DNA from: Chryseobacterium arthrosphaerae | Lineage (GTDB): Bacteria; Bacteroidota; Bacteroidia; Flavobacteriales; Weeksellaceae | Direction of reading: 5' to 3' | Assembly (NCBI RefSeq): GCF_001684965.1 | Contig: NZ_MAYG01000031.1 | Location: 62,001-126,000, forward strand | DNA: 64,000 nt | Shown here: one piece after another, positions 43,994 through 53,583 of the stretch | Layout: every line of letters begins with the position of its first letter | How positions within the stretch are numbered: position 1 is the first letter of the stretch | Notes under the pieces: model-generated | What the model was told of the DNA's origin: nothing | What the model saw: the letters and a program-made list of their open reading frames with translations, nothing else | Database searches by the model: none | Program-made: the position numbers and the translations under genes

Positions 43994-45364
43994 TTATTTT
44001 GCGTTTTTATCTCCTACAATGACCAGCAGAACGGTTTTTAAAACAATAACCAGATCGAGCACAAAGCTCCAGTTTCTTACATAGAAAGCATCGGCAAGAA
44101 CCCGTTTTTTCATTTCCACTTCCACATCCCCAAAATCACCTCTCAGTCCGCTCACCTGTGCCAGCCCTGTGATACCGGGACTTACCATACTCCTTAAGCT
44201 GTATCTTCCGATTTTGGGTTTATAATAATTATCTACCGCCAGCATATGAGGGCGTGGTCCTACTACAGACATTTCGCCTTTTAATACATTGATGAACTGT
44301 GGAAGCTCATCAAGGCTTGTTTTTCTTAAGAATTTACCCACTTTCGTAATCCTGGAATCGTTGGCTGATGTGGTTTTAGTAGCAGATTCATCATTCACTA
44401 CCATGGTCCTGAATTTAAAACAGCTGAATACCTCTTCATGAAAGCCATATCTTTTCTGTAAGAAGAAGACAGGGCCTTTAGAAGTAGTCTTGATCAGCAG
44501 TGCAATAATCGGGAATGCCCACGAACAGATGAAAACCAGGACAATCAATGAAAAAAAGAGATCAAAAGTTCTTTTCATCAGGAAATTAGAATAGTAATCC
44601 AACGGATATCTTGCCTGGTTGAGAATGGGCTGTGTCTGTATATATCCGAGATCATAAAGGAAGAAATCACTTTGCGTGATACTCGGAATTAATGAAATAT
44701 GAACCTTGCTGTCTTCTGCCAGTTTGAAAATCTCAGTTTCCGTGTTTTCATCGTATGAGTTTTCTGTGGACAGAAACAGGGTATGTATTCCGTTCTTTTT
44801 CCAGAAACTCACTAATTCATCCGTTCTGATCTCCGCATTTTTATATTCAAATATCCTGTATCCGTAATCTCTCCGGTCTTCAAATATGTTTTTCAGGATT
44901 TCAGTGGAATCACTGTTTCCTAAAAACATTACGTTTCTGTAGTTGATCCCTAAGGAACGGAAGTACTTTATGGCAAAGTAAATCAATGATTTTGCAAGAA
45001 AAATAAATGCAAAAAGATAAAATGAAAGCCAGTAAATATCCGAATTGAAAAATACATTGTTACTTACCTTTCCTATAAGCAGAACGCCAAGTATAAAAAA
45101 TAGGAAATGAATTAAAAGGCGTTCAAGAAACAAAGTATACGTCAGGTTCCTCGGGATATTGTAGATTTTTGTCCTACCGCTGAGAAGCACCCAGAACAAA
45201 AACAACAGAATCAACGAGAAAATATTCTGATACCAGGTTTCCTTATGGTATTTTAAACTTTCGTTCCTGCTTATAAAAAAGAATATAAAGATAGATGCAA
45301 TAACCATGAGGTCAAGCAAAATGATGATCGATTTCAGGTATCTAGAGTATCGAATTCTCTGCAT
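43994..45364 (-). CDS. Undecaprenyl-phosphate sugar-1-phosphate transferase
   Basis: A 456-residue polyisoprenyl-phosphate hexose-1-phosphate transferase that starts a surface polysaccharide on undecaprenyl phosphate. Four N-terminal membrane segments (about 10-130) are followed by a CoA-binding-like domain (about 135-260), a further membrane segment (about 275-297) and the catalytic bacterial sugar transferase domain, with FKFRTMVVNDE, DELPQFINVLKGEMSVVGPRP (catalytic Asp-Glu in part) and SPGITGLAQVSG. No other glycan genes are beside it, so the polymer is unknown. Confidence 0.92.
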   Translation of the reverse strand: MQRIRYSRYLKSIIILLDLMVIASIFIFFFISRNESLKYHKETWYQNIFSLILLFLFWVLLSGRTKIYNIPRNLTYTLFLERLLIHFLFFILGVLLIGKVSNNVFFNSDIYWLSFYLFAFIFLAKSLIYFAIKYFRSLGINYRNVMFLGNSDSTEILKNIFEDRRDYGYRIFEYKNAEIRTDELVSFWKKNGIHTLFLSTENSYDENTETEIFKLAEDSKVHISLIPSITQSDFFLYDLGYIQTQPILNQARYPLDYYSNFLMKRTFDLFFSLIVLVFICSWAFPIIALLIKTTSKGPVFFLQKRYGFHEEVFSCFKFRTMVVNDESATKTTSANDSRITKVGKFLRKTSLDELPQFINVLKGEMSVVGPRPHMLAVDNYYKPKIGRYSLRSMVSPGITGLAQVSGLRGDFGDVEVEMKKRVLADAFYVRNWSFVLDLVIVLKTVLLVIVGDKNAK

Positions 45365-45405
45365 CTATCGGTATTATAACGAACAGCTAGCTAAGGTACA
45401 TATTT

Positions 45406-46035
45406 TTACGGGATATTCAGATATTTATGAGTCTGAACTGAAGCCTGCCATTCAGGATGTTCCAGAATAAAATCTGTAATTTTAGGATACATGTCATTTC
45501 TTTTGCTCCATTCACTCTGAAGATATAGCCTGCAGTGGTCAGAAACTTTTGCTGCCTGCTCCTGTGCAAATGTGAAGTCATGCTGATTGAAAATGATGAC
45601 CTTAAGTTCATTGGCCTGCTGATAAATTTCTTCTTTAGGAAGCCCTGTTTTCTTTGGAGACAGGGTGATCCAGTCCAGATGTCCGCTCATAGGATAAGCA
45701 CCTGATGTTTCGATATGGATGGTACATCCCAGTTCTTTCAGCCTGGATGTCAGGATATCCAGATTCCACATCAGAGGTTCCCCACCTGTCAAAACGATGG
45801 TTTTACAGTGGCTTGCTGCAGTTTCTGCAATTTCCGCAGCATCCATCAGCGGATGAAGCTCAGGATCCCAGCTTTCCTTTACATCACACCAGTGGCAGCC
45901 CACATCACAGCCTCCCAATCTGATAAAATAAGCTGCTTTTCCTGTGTGTGCCCCTTCTCCCTGTAAAGTGTAAAAATGCTCCATGACAGGGAGCATTTTA
46001 CCTTCTTTTAATAAAATATCTTGTTCTTTATTCAT
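45406..46035 (-). CDS. queE: 7-carboxy-7-deazaguanine synthase
   Basis: QueE is a radical SAM enzyme that rearranges 6-carboxytetrahydropterin to 7-carboxy-7-deazaguanine in queuosine synthesis. The 209-residue protein opens with MEHFYTLQGEGAHTGKAAYFIRL in part and the cluster motif GGCDVGCHWCD (CxxxCxxC), followed by TGGEPLM and the HIETSG substrate stretch. I start at the ATG at 46035 (MNKEQDILL); the frame is open to 46074. It lies 7 bases after folD, suggesting a folate/pterin-linked operon. Confidence 0.94.
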   Translation of the reverse strand: MNKEQDILLKEGKMLPVMEHFYTLQGEGAHTGKAAYFIRLGGCDVGCHWCDVKESWDPELHPLMDAAEIAETAASHCKTIVLTGGEPLMWNLDILTSRLKELGCTIHIETSGAYPMSGHLDWITLSPKKTGLPKEEIYQQANELKVIIFNQHDFTFAQEQAAKVSDHCRLYLQSEWSKRNDMYPKITDFILEHPEWQASVQTHKYLNIP

Positions 46036-46042
46036 TTTAAAA

Positions 46043-46927
46043 TTAGTCGTTATAGACCGAAGTTTTGTAGGCAATGATGGTGTTTTTCATCAACATTGCT
46101 CTCGTCATTGGGCCTACTCCTCCGGGTACCGGTGTGATCCAGCTTGCTTTGGCAGCACAACTGTCGAAATCTACGTCACCGGCAAGGTGATATCCTTTCG
46201 GAGAGTCATCATCTACTCTTGTAATTCCCACGTCAACGATTACAGCGCCATCTTTGATCATATCTCCTTTTAAGAAATGAGGGTCTCCTAAAGCGGTGAT
46301 AACGATATCGGCCTTTTTCGTGTATTCTTCGATGTCTTTTGTATATGAGTGTGTAAGGGTTACGGTAGAGTTTCCAGGGAAATCTTTTCTTCCCATAAGG
46401 ATACTCATCGGTCTTCCTACAATTTTACTTCTTCCGATGATTACACAGTCTTTTCCTTTGGTTTCGATATTGTATCTTTCCAATAGAGTTAAAATACCGA
46501 AAGGAGTGGCAGGCAGGAAAGTATCCATTTCCAATGCCATTTTCCCAAAGTTTTCAGGATGGAATCCATCTACATCTTTTCTAGGGTCAATAGCGTTGAT
46601 GATTTTCTCCTGGTCAACCTGATCCGGTAGAGGAAGCTGAACGATAAATCCGTCAACAGCCTTAGACTTGTTTAATTCATCAATTTTTTCCAACAGTTCA
46701 GATTCTGAAACCGTGCTTGGAAATTTAATTAAGCTGGATTGAAATCCTACTTCTTCGCAGTCTTTTACCTTAGCGTTTACATAAGCTTTACTTGCTCCGT
46801 TGTTTCCAACAAGAATAGCTACCAGATGAGGAGCTCTTCTTTTTCCTGCAAGAATCTTTTCTACTTCAGCTTTGATCTCTGCTTTTATTTCTTTGGACAC
46901 TTTAAGCCCGTCAAGAATTTCTGCCAT
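46043..46927 (-). CDS. folD: Bifunctional methylenetetrahydrofolate dehydrogenase/cyclohydrolase
   Basis: FolD oxidises 5,10-methylene-THF to methenyl-THF with NADP and hydrolyses it to 10-formyl-THF, feeding purine and formyl-Met synthesis. The 294-residue length is typical. Motifs include SKAYVNAKVKDCEEVGF with the catalytic Tyr-Lys, VDGFIVQLPLP, DVDGFHPENFGKM and PGGVGPMTRAMLM near the end. It precedes queE by 7 bases. The AT-rich, pyrimidine-tract spacer upstream (46928-46984) separates it from pgi on the same strand. Confidence 0.97.
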   Translation of the reverse strand: MAEILDGLKVSKEIKAEIKAEVEKILAGKRRAPHLVAILVGNNGASKAYVNAKVKDCEEVGFQSSLIKFPSTVSESELLEKIDELNKSKAVDGFIVQLPLPDQVDQEKIINAIDPRKDVDGFHPENFGKMALEMDTFLPATPFGILTLLERYNIETKGKDCVIIGRSKIVGRPMSILMGRKDFPGNSTVTLTHSYTKDIEEYTKKADIVITALGDPHFLKGDMIKDGAVIVDVGITRVDDDSPKGYHLAGDVDFDSCAAKASWITPVPGGVGPMTRAMLMKNTIIAYKTSVYND

Positions 46928-46984
46928 TTTTACTTTTTACTTTATTTAGATTTATTTTTACTTTTACTTTCTTTTTATCTCTTA

Positions 46985-48625
46985 CTATTTGAATTGTTTG
47001 TAGTAAGCAATCAATCCGTTGGTAGAACTGTCATGAGAGCTGATCTCTTCATTGTTTTCAAGTTCCGGAAGAATCTTATTGGCCAATACTTTTCCTAATT
47101 CTACCCCAAACTGGTCGAAGCTGAAAATATTCCAGATCACTCCCTGTACAAAAATTTTGTGTTCGTACATGGCAATTAGCTGTCCCAGTGAAAAAGGAGT
47201 TAATTCCTTGAATAATATAGAGTTGGTAGGTGTATTTCCGTGGAAGACCTTAAAGTTGACCAGCCTGTCAGTTTCTTCGTCAGATTTTCCTGCATTTTTA
47301 AGTTCTTCCACTACTTCCTCTTCCAGTTTTCCGAAAGCAAGGGCCTCGGTCTGTGCAAAGAAATTAGCCAGTAATTTATCCTGGTGGTCAGAAACTTTAT
47401 TACAGCTTTTTGCATAGGCTATAAAATCGGCCGGGATCAATTCCGTACCCTGGTGGATCAACTGATAGAATGCATGTTGACCATTTGTACCAGGTTCACC
47501 CCAGATGATCGGGCCTGTTTCATATTCTACAAATTCACCGTTTCTGTCTACACATTTTCCATTGCTTTCCATATCTCCCTGCTGAAGATAGGCTGCAAAC
47601 CTGTCAAGATACTGAGAATAAGGTAAGATCGCATAGCTTGTTGCCGCATAGAAATTCCGGTACCATATGCCCAGAAGTCCCATCAATACAGGAACATTTT
47701 CAGAGAAGTCAGCGGTCTGGAAATGTTGGTCGGTATCATAAGCTCCTCTTAAAAGCTGCTCAAAGTTTTCATATCCTACGGCCAGTACAATACTTAATCC
47801 GATAGCACTCCACAGAGAGTATCTTCCGCCTACCCAGTCCCAGAATTCGAAAATATTTTCCTCTGCAATTCCGAACTTTTTAACTTCCTGAATATTAGTG
47901 GATAAAGCTACGAAATGTTTTTCCACATCTTCCTGCTTTCCTGCTTTCAGGAACCAGTCTTTGGCAGAATTTGCATTCGTCATGGTTTCCTGTGTTGTAA
48001 ACGTTTTGGAAGCAATGATGAATAATGTGGTTTCAGGATTTAAGTTTTTCACCACTTCTGCAATGTGATTTCCGTCTACGTTGGAAACGAAATGTACATT
48101 TAATCTTGTTTTGAAATGCTTTAAAGCTGAACAGACCATCACAGGTCCCAGGTCTGATCCTCCGATTCCGATGTTCACCACATCAGTGATTTCTTTTCCG
48201 CTGAAACCTTTGTGCGCTCCGGAAATAATTTTTTCGGAAAAAGCTTTCATATGGTCCAGAACCTTTTTGATCTGTGGTTTGATATTTTCACCATCCACAA
48301 GGATCTCTTTATCGGAAAAATCCCTCAATGCCGTATGCAAAACAGCTCTTCCTTCCGTTTCATTGATCTTGTCACCGGAGAACATTCTGGAAATGGCATC
48401 TTTTAACCGGCATTCTTCAGCCAGCTCCAATAAAAGTCCTTTTGTTCTTGAATCGATTAAGTTTTTAGAATAATCAAAAAGATAGTTGTCCTTTTGCAGG
48501 GAAAATTCATTAAAACGGTTCGGATTATACTGGAAAAGGCTTCTCAGATCAAAGTCATTTCCGGCAAAGTGTTCATCAAGAGCTTTCCAGCTGTTAGTGT
48601 GTATAGGATTTATTTTTGCTAGCAT
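46985..48625 (-). CDS. pgi: Glucose-6-phosphate isomerase
   Basis: Pgi interconverts glucose-6-phosphate and fructose-6-phosphate. The 546-residue protein is full length, with [31 protein letters not shown], the signature [15 protein letters not shown], the His of [17 protein letters not shown] and the Lys-bearing [10 protein letters not shown] near the C-terminus. Same strand as folD and queE, with 57 bases between pgi and folD, so read-through is possible. The 200 bases upstream hold a terminator of the preceding operon but no gene. Confidence 0.97.
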   Translation of the reverse strand: MLAKINPIHTNSWKALDEHFAGNDFDLRSLFQYNPNRFNEFSLQKDNYLFDYSKNLIDSRTKGLLLELAEECRLKDAISRMFSGDKINETEGRAVLHTALRDFSDKEILVDGENIKPQIKKVLDHMKAFSEKIISGAHKGFSGKEITDVVNIGIGGSDLGPVMVCSALKHFKTRLNVHFVSNVDGNHIAEVVKNLNPETTLFIIASKTFTTQETMTNANSAKDWFLKAGKQEDVEKHFVALSTNIQEVKKFGIAEENIFEFWDWVGGRYSLWSAIGLSIVLAVGYENFEQLLRGAYDTDQHFQTADFSENVPVLMGLLGIWYRNFYAATSYAILPYSQYLDRFAAYLQQGDMESNGKCVDRNGEFVEYETGPIIWGEPGTNGQHAFYQLIHQGTELIPADFIAYAKSCNKVSDHQDKLLANFFAQTEALAFGKLEEEVVEELKNAGKSDEETDRLVNFKVFHGNTPTNSILFKELTPFSLGQLIAMYEHKIFVQGVIWNIFSFDQFGVELGKVLANKILPELENNEEISSHDSSTNGLIAYYKQFK

Positions 48626-48773
48626 ATTTCAGGAATTTGTATGGCTCAGAGTATCATAAGCTGGATTAAAATATTTTTAAATCCATAACGATTTATTTCT
48701 GATGTGCAAATTTAAGGAAAAATAAAACCTCTGATAAATTTGAAAGTGATAAATAACAATTTTTTAAATAAAA

Positions 48774-48803
48774 ATCCCGGATACGTACAATCCGGGGTTT
48801 ATT
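48774..48803 (-). terminator. Terminator of the second ECF operon
   Basis: Read on the minus strand, CCCGGAT and ATCCGGG form a 7-bp GC-rich stem followed by ATTTTTATTT, 30 bases past the stop at 48833. Confidence 0.75.
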
Positions 48804-48832
48804 TGAAATATTCATGTAAACGGTTTGAAGAA

Positions 48833-49438
48833 TTATTCATCCATATCATTCAGGATGGTTTCCAATTGCTGTGCATTTCGCCCGTAAATATATTTTGTCC
48901 ATAAAACAATACTGGCTACAAAGGTTATTGTTCCTGATAATACAACCAGGATGACTGCTTCCTGATGAAAATGGCTGAGCTCAGACAGGGATTTTCCTTT
49001 TTTTTCTAAAATATTAAAGATCTGCAGACCGCTGGTTACCATAAGATGAGGAAGGAGAAGAAACCCGAATGATTGGTACCTTTCCATATTCAGGCATAAT
49101 TCATGATATATTTTCCAAAGGCTGTTTTTAGTATTTCCCGTATAAAGTTCAGTCTGTTTGTAAAATTTATAAAATCCATACAGATAATAACAGGATATTA
49201 CGACCATTACAATATAAGAGACATAGTAAATAATATATTGTGAAGGTGGAAATTTTAATATAAAAGGAAAAAATGCGATCAGGATGATTGCGAAAACCTG
49301 AGCCGGGAATTCTTTTTTCATGCTTTTCTGTATCTTTTCAATAGGATGTTTGCTCTCTTTTAACTGCTGTATGCTGTCCGGAATCTGAACATTGCTGCCC
49401 TCTTTATTCCATTGTTCTTTTAACTGATCAAAATTCAT
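48833..49438 (-). CDS. Membrane protein coupled to an ECF sigma factor
   Basis: A 201-residue protein with a charged cytoplasmic N-terminus (about 1-48, MNFDQLKEQWNKEG) and four hydrophobic segments (about 49-65, 70-88, 120-145 and 155-180). Its start overlaps the sigma gene by 11 bases. Such partners usually act as anti-sigma or sigma-modulating proteins, but this multi-span form lacks a recognised anti-sigma motif, so that role is inferred from position only. Confidence 0.78.
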   Translation of the reverse strand: MNFDQLKEQWNKEGSNVQIPDSIQQLKESKHPIEKIQKSMKKEFPAQVFAIILIAFFPFILKFPPSQYIIYYVSYIVMVVISCYYLYGFYKFYKQTELYTGNTKNSLWKIYHELCLNMERYQSFGFLLLPHLMVTSGLQIFNILEKKGKSLSELSHFHQEAVILVVLSGTITFVASIVLWTKYIYGRNAQQLETILNDMDE

Positions 49439-49937
49439 AGCCTGATTTTTTTATGATTTGTTGTATTTTTTCTTTTGTTCTGTTAAGTTTTACCCGGGCA
49501 TTGCCTTCACTGAGCCCAAGATTGCTTCCGATTTCTTTATGAGACATTCCTTCCATGAAGTAAAAGATGACTGCCTTCTCCAGGGCATTCAGCTCCTGCA
49601 CGGCGCTGTAAAAAATTTTCAGCTGCTGGTCTCTGGCAGGATTATAGTCCTCTTGCTGTACTTCAAAATGGTGTGAAGCATCGGTATGGTTGCCGGTTCG
49701 CTTTTTTTCTTTTTTCAGATAAGTAATCGCCGTATTGATGGCGACACGGTACATCCATGTGGAGAATTCACTGTTTCCTTTGAAGTTCTGATAGGATTTC
49801 CACAGCTGGATCAGAATCTCCTGCTGCAGGTCTTCCCTGTCTTCCATGGAATCTGCATAGATGCGGGAAGCTTTATATAAAATGCCTTTGTGCTGGTTGA
49901 CAAGCTTTAAAAAGGCGGCTTCAGTTGGGTTGCTCAC
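49428..49937 (-). CDS. ECF RNA polymerase sigma factor (second)
   Basis: A 169-residue ECF sigma factor with region 2 (about 20-88, including DREDLQQEILIQLW and FSTWMYRVAINTAITYLK) and region 4 (about 110-160, GMSHKEIGSNLGLSEGNARVKLNRTK). It starts at GTG (49935-49937); no in-frame ATG is nearby. The gene lies 24 bases after a TraB/GumN protein and overlaps the membrane partner by 11 bases, giving a three-gene operon. It is only distantly like the sigma factor at 4882. Confidence 0.93.
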   Translation of the reverse strand: MSNPTEAAFLKLVNQHKGILYKASRIYADSMEDREDLQQEILIQLWKSYQNFKGNSEFSTWMYRVAINTAITYLKKEKKRTGNHTDASHHFEVQQEDYNPARDQQLKIFYSAVQELNALEKAVIFYFMEGMSHKEIGSNLGLSEGNARVKLNRTKEKIQQIIKKSGYEF

Positions 49938-49961
49938 GATCGTTTCACGGTTGGGTTATCG

Positions 49962-50837
49962 TTATAAATTGGATACAGGTTTTACGGTGTAGCCTTTTGA
50001 TTTCAGAAGATTGATCAGGCCATTGTCTCCCCAGAGGTGACCACTTCCTACGGCAAAAAATGAACTTTGTTTTTTCATTATTTCCGGCATTTTTTCTGCC
50101 CAGTTTCTGTTTCTGTCTGTCAGAACCAGTTTTTCCTGCCTTTTATTCATGAACTTAGGATCTTTAATCAGTTTGTCCAGTTGTTTCAGATCTTCGTTTT
50201 TAAAAGCTTCAGCCATTTTTTGAACGGCAACAGCATATTGATTTCCCTGTTTCAACTGAAGTATTGCTTCCTTAAGGTTGTAGGCCTGGCTTATTGCATA
50301 AGTCTGATCATCCACTTTCTCCAGGCCGCTTATCGTTTTTTTGTTCTTTAAAGCTGTTTTAAGCAACTCTATTTCATACATTTTCACCTCATTCTGAGGG
50401 CATGGGACTGCTTTGGTGGCAACGAGGGAATAAAGGGCTGCTGAACTGTGGGAGTCAACATTTTTAAGGGTAGTTCCATATTCAGCCAGTATTTTATCTA
50501 AATCTTTTGCCTCTTCGGGAGTTAATTGTTCAGATATTTTTTTATCTGCATTCATCATTTTTTGAATTGAAGCCATCTCGTTTTGATCCGTATAATTGAT
50601 TTCCGTTACAAAATTCTCAGACTGATTAAGGGCGTTCCATACTTTAGGTTTAATATCGAAATCCCTATTGCATAAGATATGAAAAGTTCCGGCAATATAA
50701 GACGGTTTAGAAAGACCGTTACCTGACACCTCCCAAAGCAGGCTGTTGTCATTACCGGTATTCGTATTTTGTGCTTGTGCAGTCATAAAGTTCACTGATA
50801 ATAATGCTGCGAGGCCTAATTTTATTACATTTTTCAT
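49962..50837 (-). CDS. TraB/GumN family exported protein
   Basis: A 291-residue protein with a signal peptide (ending FMTAQAQ, about 22). The mature domain has the family marks of TraB/GumN: SYIAGTFHILCNRDF near the start with a conserved Thr-His, and FFAVGSGHLWGDNGLINLL near the end (GxxH). These resemble Tiki-type metalloproteases, but no activity is proven for most bacterial members. It leads the second ECF sigma operon, so it may be linked to envelope stress. Confidence 0.9.
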   Translation of the reverse strand: MKNVIKLGLAALLSVNFMTAQAQNTNTGNDNSLLWEVSGNGLSKPSYIAGTFHILCNRDFDIKPKVWNALNQSENFVTEINYTDQNEMASIQKMMNADKKISEQLTPEEAKDLDKILAEYGTTLKNVDSHSSAALYSLVATKAVPCPQNEVKMYEIELLKTALKNKKTISGLEKVDDQTYAISQAYNLKEAILQLKQGNQYAVAVQKMAEAFKNEDLKQLDKLIKDPKFMNKRQEKLVLTDRNRNWAEKMPEIMKKQSSFFAVGSGHLWGDNGLINLLKSKGYTVKPVSNL

Positions 50838-50896
50838 AGTATTGATTTTTTTGATTTCTGTTCTTTTAAACAGTAGGTAAAACAGACAGTATAATC

Positions 50897-50902
50897 GTTA
50901 CA
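50897..50902 (-). promoter_or_regulatory. TGTAAC element upstream of the GumN-sigma operon
   Basis: On the minus strand TGTAAC lies 60 bases before the GumN start, the same hexamer seen upstream of the other ECF operon at 4833-4838. A matching -10 at 16-17 bases is not clear. Confidence 0.3.
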
Positions 50903-50920
50903 GTTTTTTTGAAAAAAAGT

Positions 50921-50946
50921 AAAAACCTCCTGAAAACAGGAGGTTG
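50921..50946 (-). terminator. Terminator after the DUF4349 gene
   Basis: On the minus strand AACCTCCTG, loop TTTT, CAGGAGGTT is followed by TTTACTTTTTTT. Confidence 0.8.
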
Positions 50947-50991
50947 TAAAATCTAAAATTATGATGATGACCAATGGGTCAGGATAGCCTT

Positions 50992-51900
50992 TTATTCTTT
51001 GATAACCGGACGGTTATTTTTTGAGGATTTTCTTTTTCTTAGGAAATAAATAATGACGGAAGCAATTAATACCAGCGGCCAGATATTGATCAGGGCAACA
51101 ATGATCCTCTGGATCAGGTAAAACCCGTAGACAAAGCCATCCTTGGCATCGTAGATGAAATTGTATCTGTATTTACTGTCAATGCTGCTGGTATTGGTGA
51201 TGGCAATTTCTGCAATACGTAGCTTAGGTTCTTTGATGAAGATGTCAACAGTACTGTATTTCAGATGATCGGTCATATTCATACTGGACAGTTTCTGAAG
51301 ATTTCCTTCAGCAATATTATCATTATTCAGGGTTACTTTGTCTTTGTTGGTCTTCAGTTTACTGATTTCTTCAGAGATTTTCTCTGTTCTTTTTCCTTCC
51401 AGCTCAGAATATTTAATATTGGCGGTTACATCTTCAGCATTGATGGATCTTGAATTCAGAAATAATTTGTTACTGTTGATTGCCATTAAGAGATCATCCA
51501 GTTTTTCTGTGGGAACACGTACCTGCATCCTGTTTTCCGTCTGGTATTTTTTCACCAGCATGGCTTCTTCATCGGAGGTATTGTAAGTATCCTGAGCCAC
51601 AACATTGCTTTGAAGATTGCTGTTGGTAACAAACCCTCCAAGTTCCTTCACTGATTTTTCAATAGCGATTGTAGCATTATACACATCTTTTACTTCCATG
51701 TTTACATCGGCTGTTTTGATGAACTGCTTATCTTTTACGCTCATGCCTGCAACTGATGAGATGCTGTCTGATACGGTAACTGTAGAGTCGGACGTTGCAT
51801 AAGCATTAAAATCAGTGGACGCCACTTCTCCTTTTTTACAGGAGTAAATGCCTGATAAAATAACAGCTGCCAGAGATAATTTAATGTAAGTAGTTTTCAT
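50992..51900 (-). CDS. DUF4349 domain lipoprotein
   Basis: A 302-residue protein with a lipobox (SGIYSC, Cys near 21). The DUF4349 region (about 55-265) includes KQFIKTADVNMEVKDVYNA, a central coiled coil (about 165-200, SELEGKRTEKISEEISKLK) and a membrane segment near the C-terminus (about 260-288, IWPLVLIASVIIYFL), with a basic tail. Function of DUF4349 is not established. I start at the ATG at 51900, which opens the signal peptide; the frame extends to 51933. Confidence 0.88.
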   Translation of the reverse strand: MKTTYIKLSLAAVILSGIYSCKKGEVASTDFNAYATSDSTVTVSDSISSVAGMSVKDKQFIKTADVNMEVKDVYNATIAIEKSVKELGGFVTNSNLQSNVVAQDTYNTSDEEAMLVKKYQTENRMQVRVPTEKLDDLLMAINSNKLFLNSRSINAEDVTANIKYSELEGKRTEKISEEISKLKTNKDKVTLNNDNIAEGNLQKLSSMNMTDHLKYSTVDIFIKEPKLRIAEIAITNTSSIDSKYRYNFIYDAKDGFVYGFYLIQRIIVALINIWPLVLIASVIIYFLRKRKSSKNNRPVIKE

Positions 51901-52108
51901 AGTATAAATATTTAAATGTTTTGCTTTATTCAAAGTTCCGGCAGGATCTTTTGTAATGCTTGAAAATTGAAAGTAAAAAACTTGTAAACGGAATATTCTG
52001 TTTTAATGAATTGTAAATGAGTGTTTTGTAAAATACTGCTGATGTTTTCCGTTTGCTTTCGGAGTAATTTTTGCTTATCTTTTACAAACCAAACTTCAAT
52101 TTATCATT

Positions 52109-53467
52109 ATGTCAAATACATTTTCCAAAATCAGAAACGCAATAGAATTATTCAGATCCATTGATTTCGATCAGTTAAGCTCCATATCTGAAAAAGTAGA
52201 TTTACCTAAACTCATGCAGAATTTTTCAAAGCTGGACGATAAACAGCTGTCCGGACTCATGAAAATGCTTGATCCGGAAAAGAAAAAGAAAGAGCTGCCT
52301 CCAATTGATGGTGATTTTTACGATATCTATCACACCCTGAGCCCTGAACAAAGAGAAATTCAGCTTAAAGTAAGAGACTTCATGGAAAAAGAAGTTAAGC
52401 CCCTCGTCAATCATTATTGGCTGAGAGACGAATTTCCGTTTGAGCTGATCCCGAAATTTCAGAAACTGAATATCTGCGGGGTGACGTATGAAGGCTACGG
52501 CTGCCCGGGAATGCCTTTTCTGATGGAAGGAGTTATTGCGATGGAAATGGCAAGAATTGATGCATCTATCGCTACGTTTTTTGGGGTGCAGTCCGGACTG
52601 GCGATGGGTTCCATTTATATCTGCGGATCTGAAGAGCAGAAACAGAAGTGGCTTCCCCAGATGCAGAAATTTGAAAAAATAGGAGCTTTCGGACTTACAG
52701 AGCCTGAAGTAGGATCCGGTGCTGCAGGCGGGCTTACGGTAACCTGTAAAAAAACACCTGAAGGCTGGATACTGAACGGACAGAAAAAATGGATCGGAAA
52801 TGCCACTTTCGCAGACCTAGTGATTATCTGGGCAAGAGATCTGGATAGTGGAGAGGTGAAAGGATTTATCGTAGAAAAAGATAATCCCGGCTATTCTGTG
52901 GAAAAAATTAAAGGAAAAATGGCCCTGAGAATAGTTCAGAACGGGCTCATCACTTTAAAGGACTGTCTGGTCACAGAAGAAAACCGCTTGCAGAATGCCA
53001 ACTCATTTAAAGATACCGGAAAAGTCCTCCGGATGACACGGGCAGGAGTAGCATGGATGGCTACAGGTTGTGCAAGAGGTGCTTACGAAAGCGCTTTGGA
53101 TTATACCCGAAAAAGAGAGCAGTTTGGAAGACCGATAGCCTCTTTTCAGATGATCCAGGGGCATCTGGTGGAAATGCTTTCTAACCTTACCGCAATGCAG
53201 ACTATGGTGTTCAGGTTATCAGAAATGCAGGATGAAGGCATTTTGAAAGACGAACATGCCTCACTGGCCAAAGTCTTCTGTACCCTGAGAACAAGGGATA
53301 TTGTTTCCAGAGCAAGGGAGGTAATGGGCGGAAACGGTATCCTGCTCGAATATGATGTAGCAAGATTCGTAGCGGATGCTGAAGCCATCTACTCTTATGA
53401 AGGAACAAAAGAAATCAACTCGCTCATCGTAGGACGGTCGATTACAGGATTCAGTGCATTTGTGTGA
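52109..53467 (+). CDS. Acyl-CoA dehydrogenase (glutaryl-CoA dehydrogenase-like)
   Basis: A 452-residue FAD enzyme that oxidises an acyl-CoA. From about residue 75 it matches the family: GAFGLTEPEVGSGAAG (FAD and substrate), WILNGQKKWIGNA, RKREQFGRPIASFQ and the catalytic Glu near 431 in YEGTKEINSLIVGR. That YEGT position and overall fit suggest the glutaryl-CoA or aryl-CoA branch. An extra charged helical segment (1-75) makes it longer than the usual 380-395 residues. Transcribed alone and divergent from the DUF4349 gene. Confidence 0.92.
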   Translation: MSNTFSKIRNAIELFRSIDFDQLSSISEKVDLPKLMQNFSKLDDKQLSGLMKMLDPEKKKKELPPIDGDFYDIYHTLSPEQREIQLKVRDFMEKEVKPLVNHYWLRDEFPFELIPKFQKLNICGVTYEGYGCPGMPFLMEGVIAMEMARIDASIATFFGVQSGLAMGSIYICGSEEQKQKWLPQMQKFEKIGAFGLTEPEVGSGAAGGLTVTCKKTPEGWILNGQKKWIGNATFADLVIIWARDLDSGEVKGFIVEKDNPGYSVEKIKGKMALRIVQNGLITLKDCLVTEENRLQNANSFKDTGKVLRMTRAGVAWMATGCARGAYESALDYTRKREQFGRPIASFQMIQGHLVEMLSNLTAMQTMVFRLSEMQDEGILKDEHASLAKVFCTLRTRDIVSRAREVMGGNGILLEYDVARFVADAEAIYSYEGTKEINSLIVGRSITGFSAFV

Positions 53468-53583
53468 TAGATTAAATGGTGCTGAAAGGTTTAAGATCCG
53501 GGTTTTTATAGCGGTTAACAACAGTTTCCGGATGAAAACACCAGCACTGTTACCTACCACCTAGGACCTGTCACCTTATACAG

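Noticed and set aside
46928..46984. Pyrimidine-rich TTTACTTT tract between pgi and folD as a terminator
   Set aside because: There is no paired stem; it appears to be a low-complexity AT-rich spacer.
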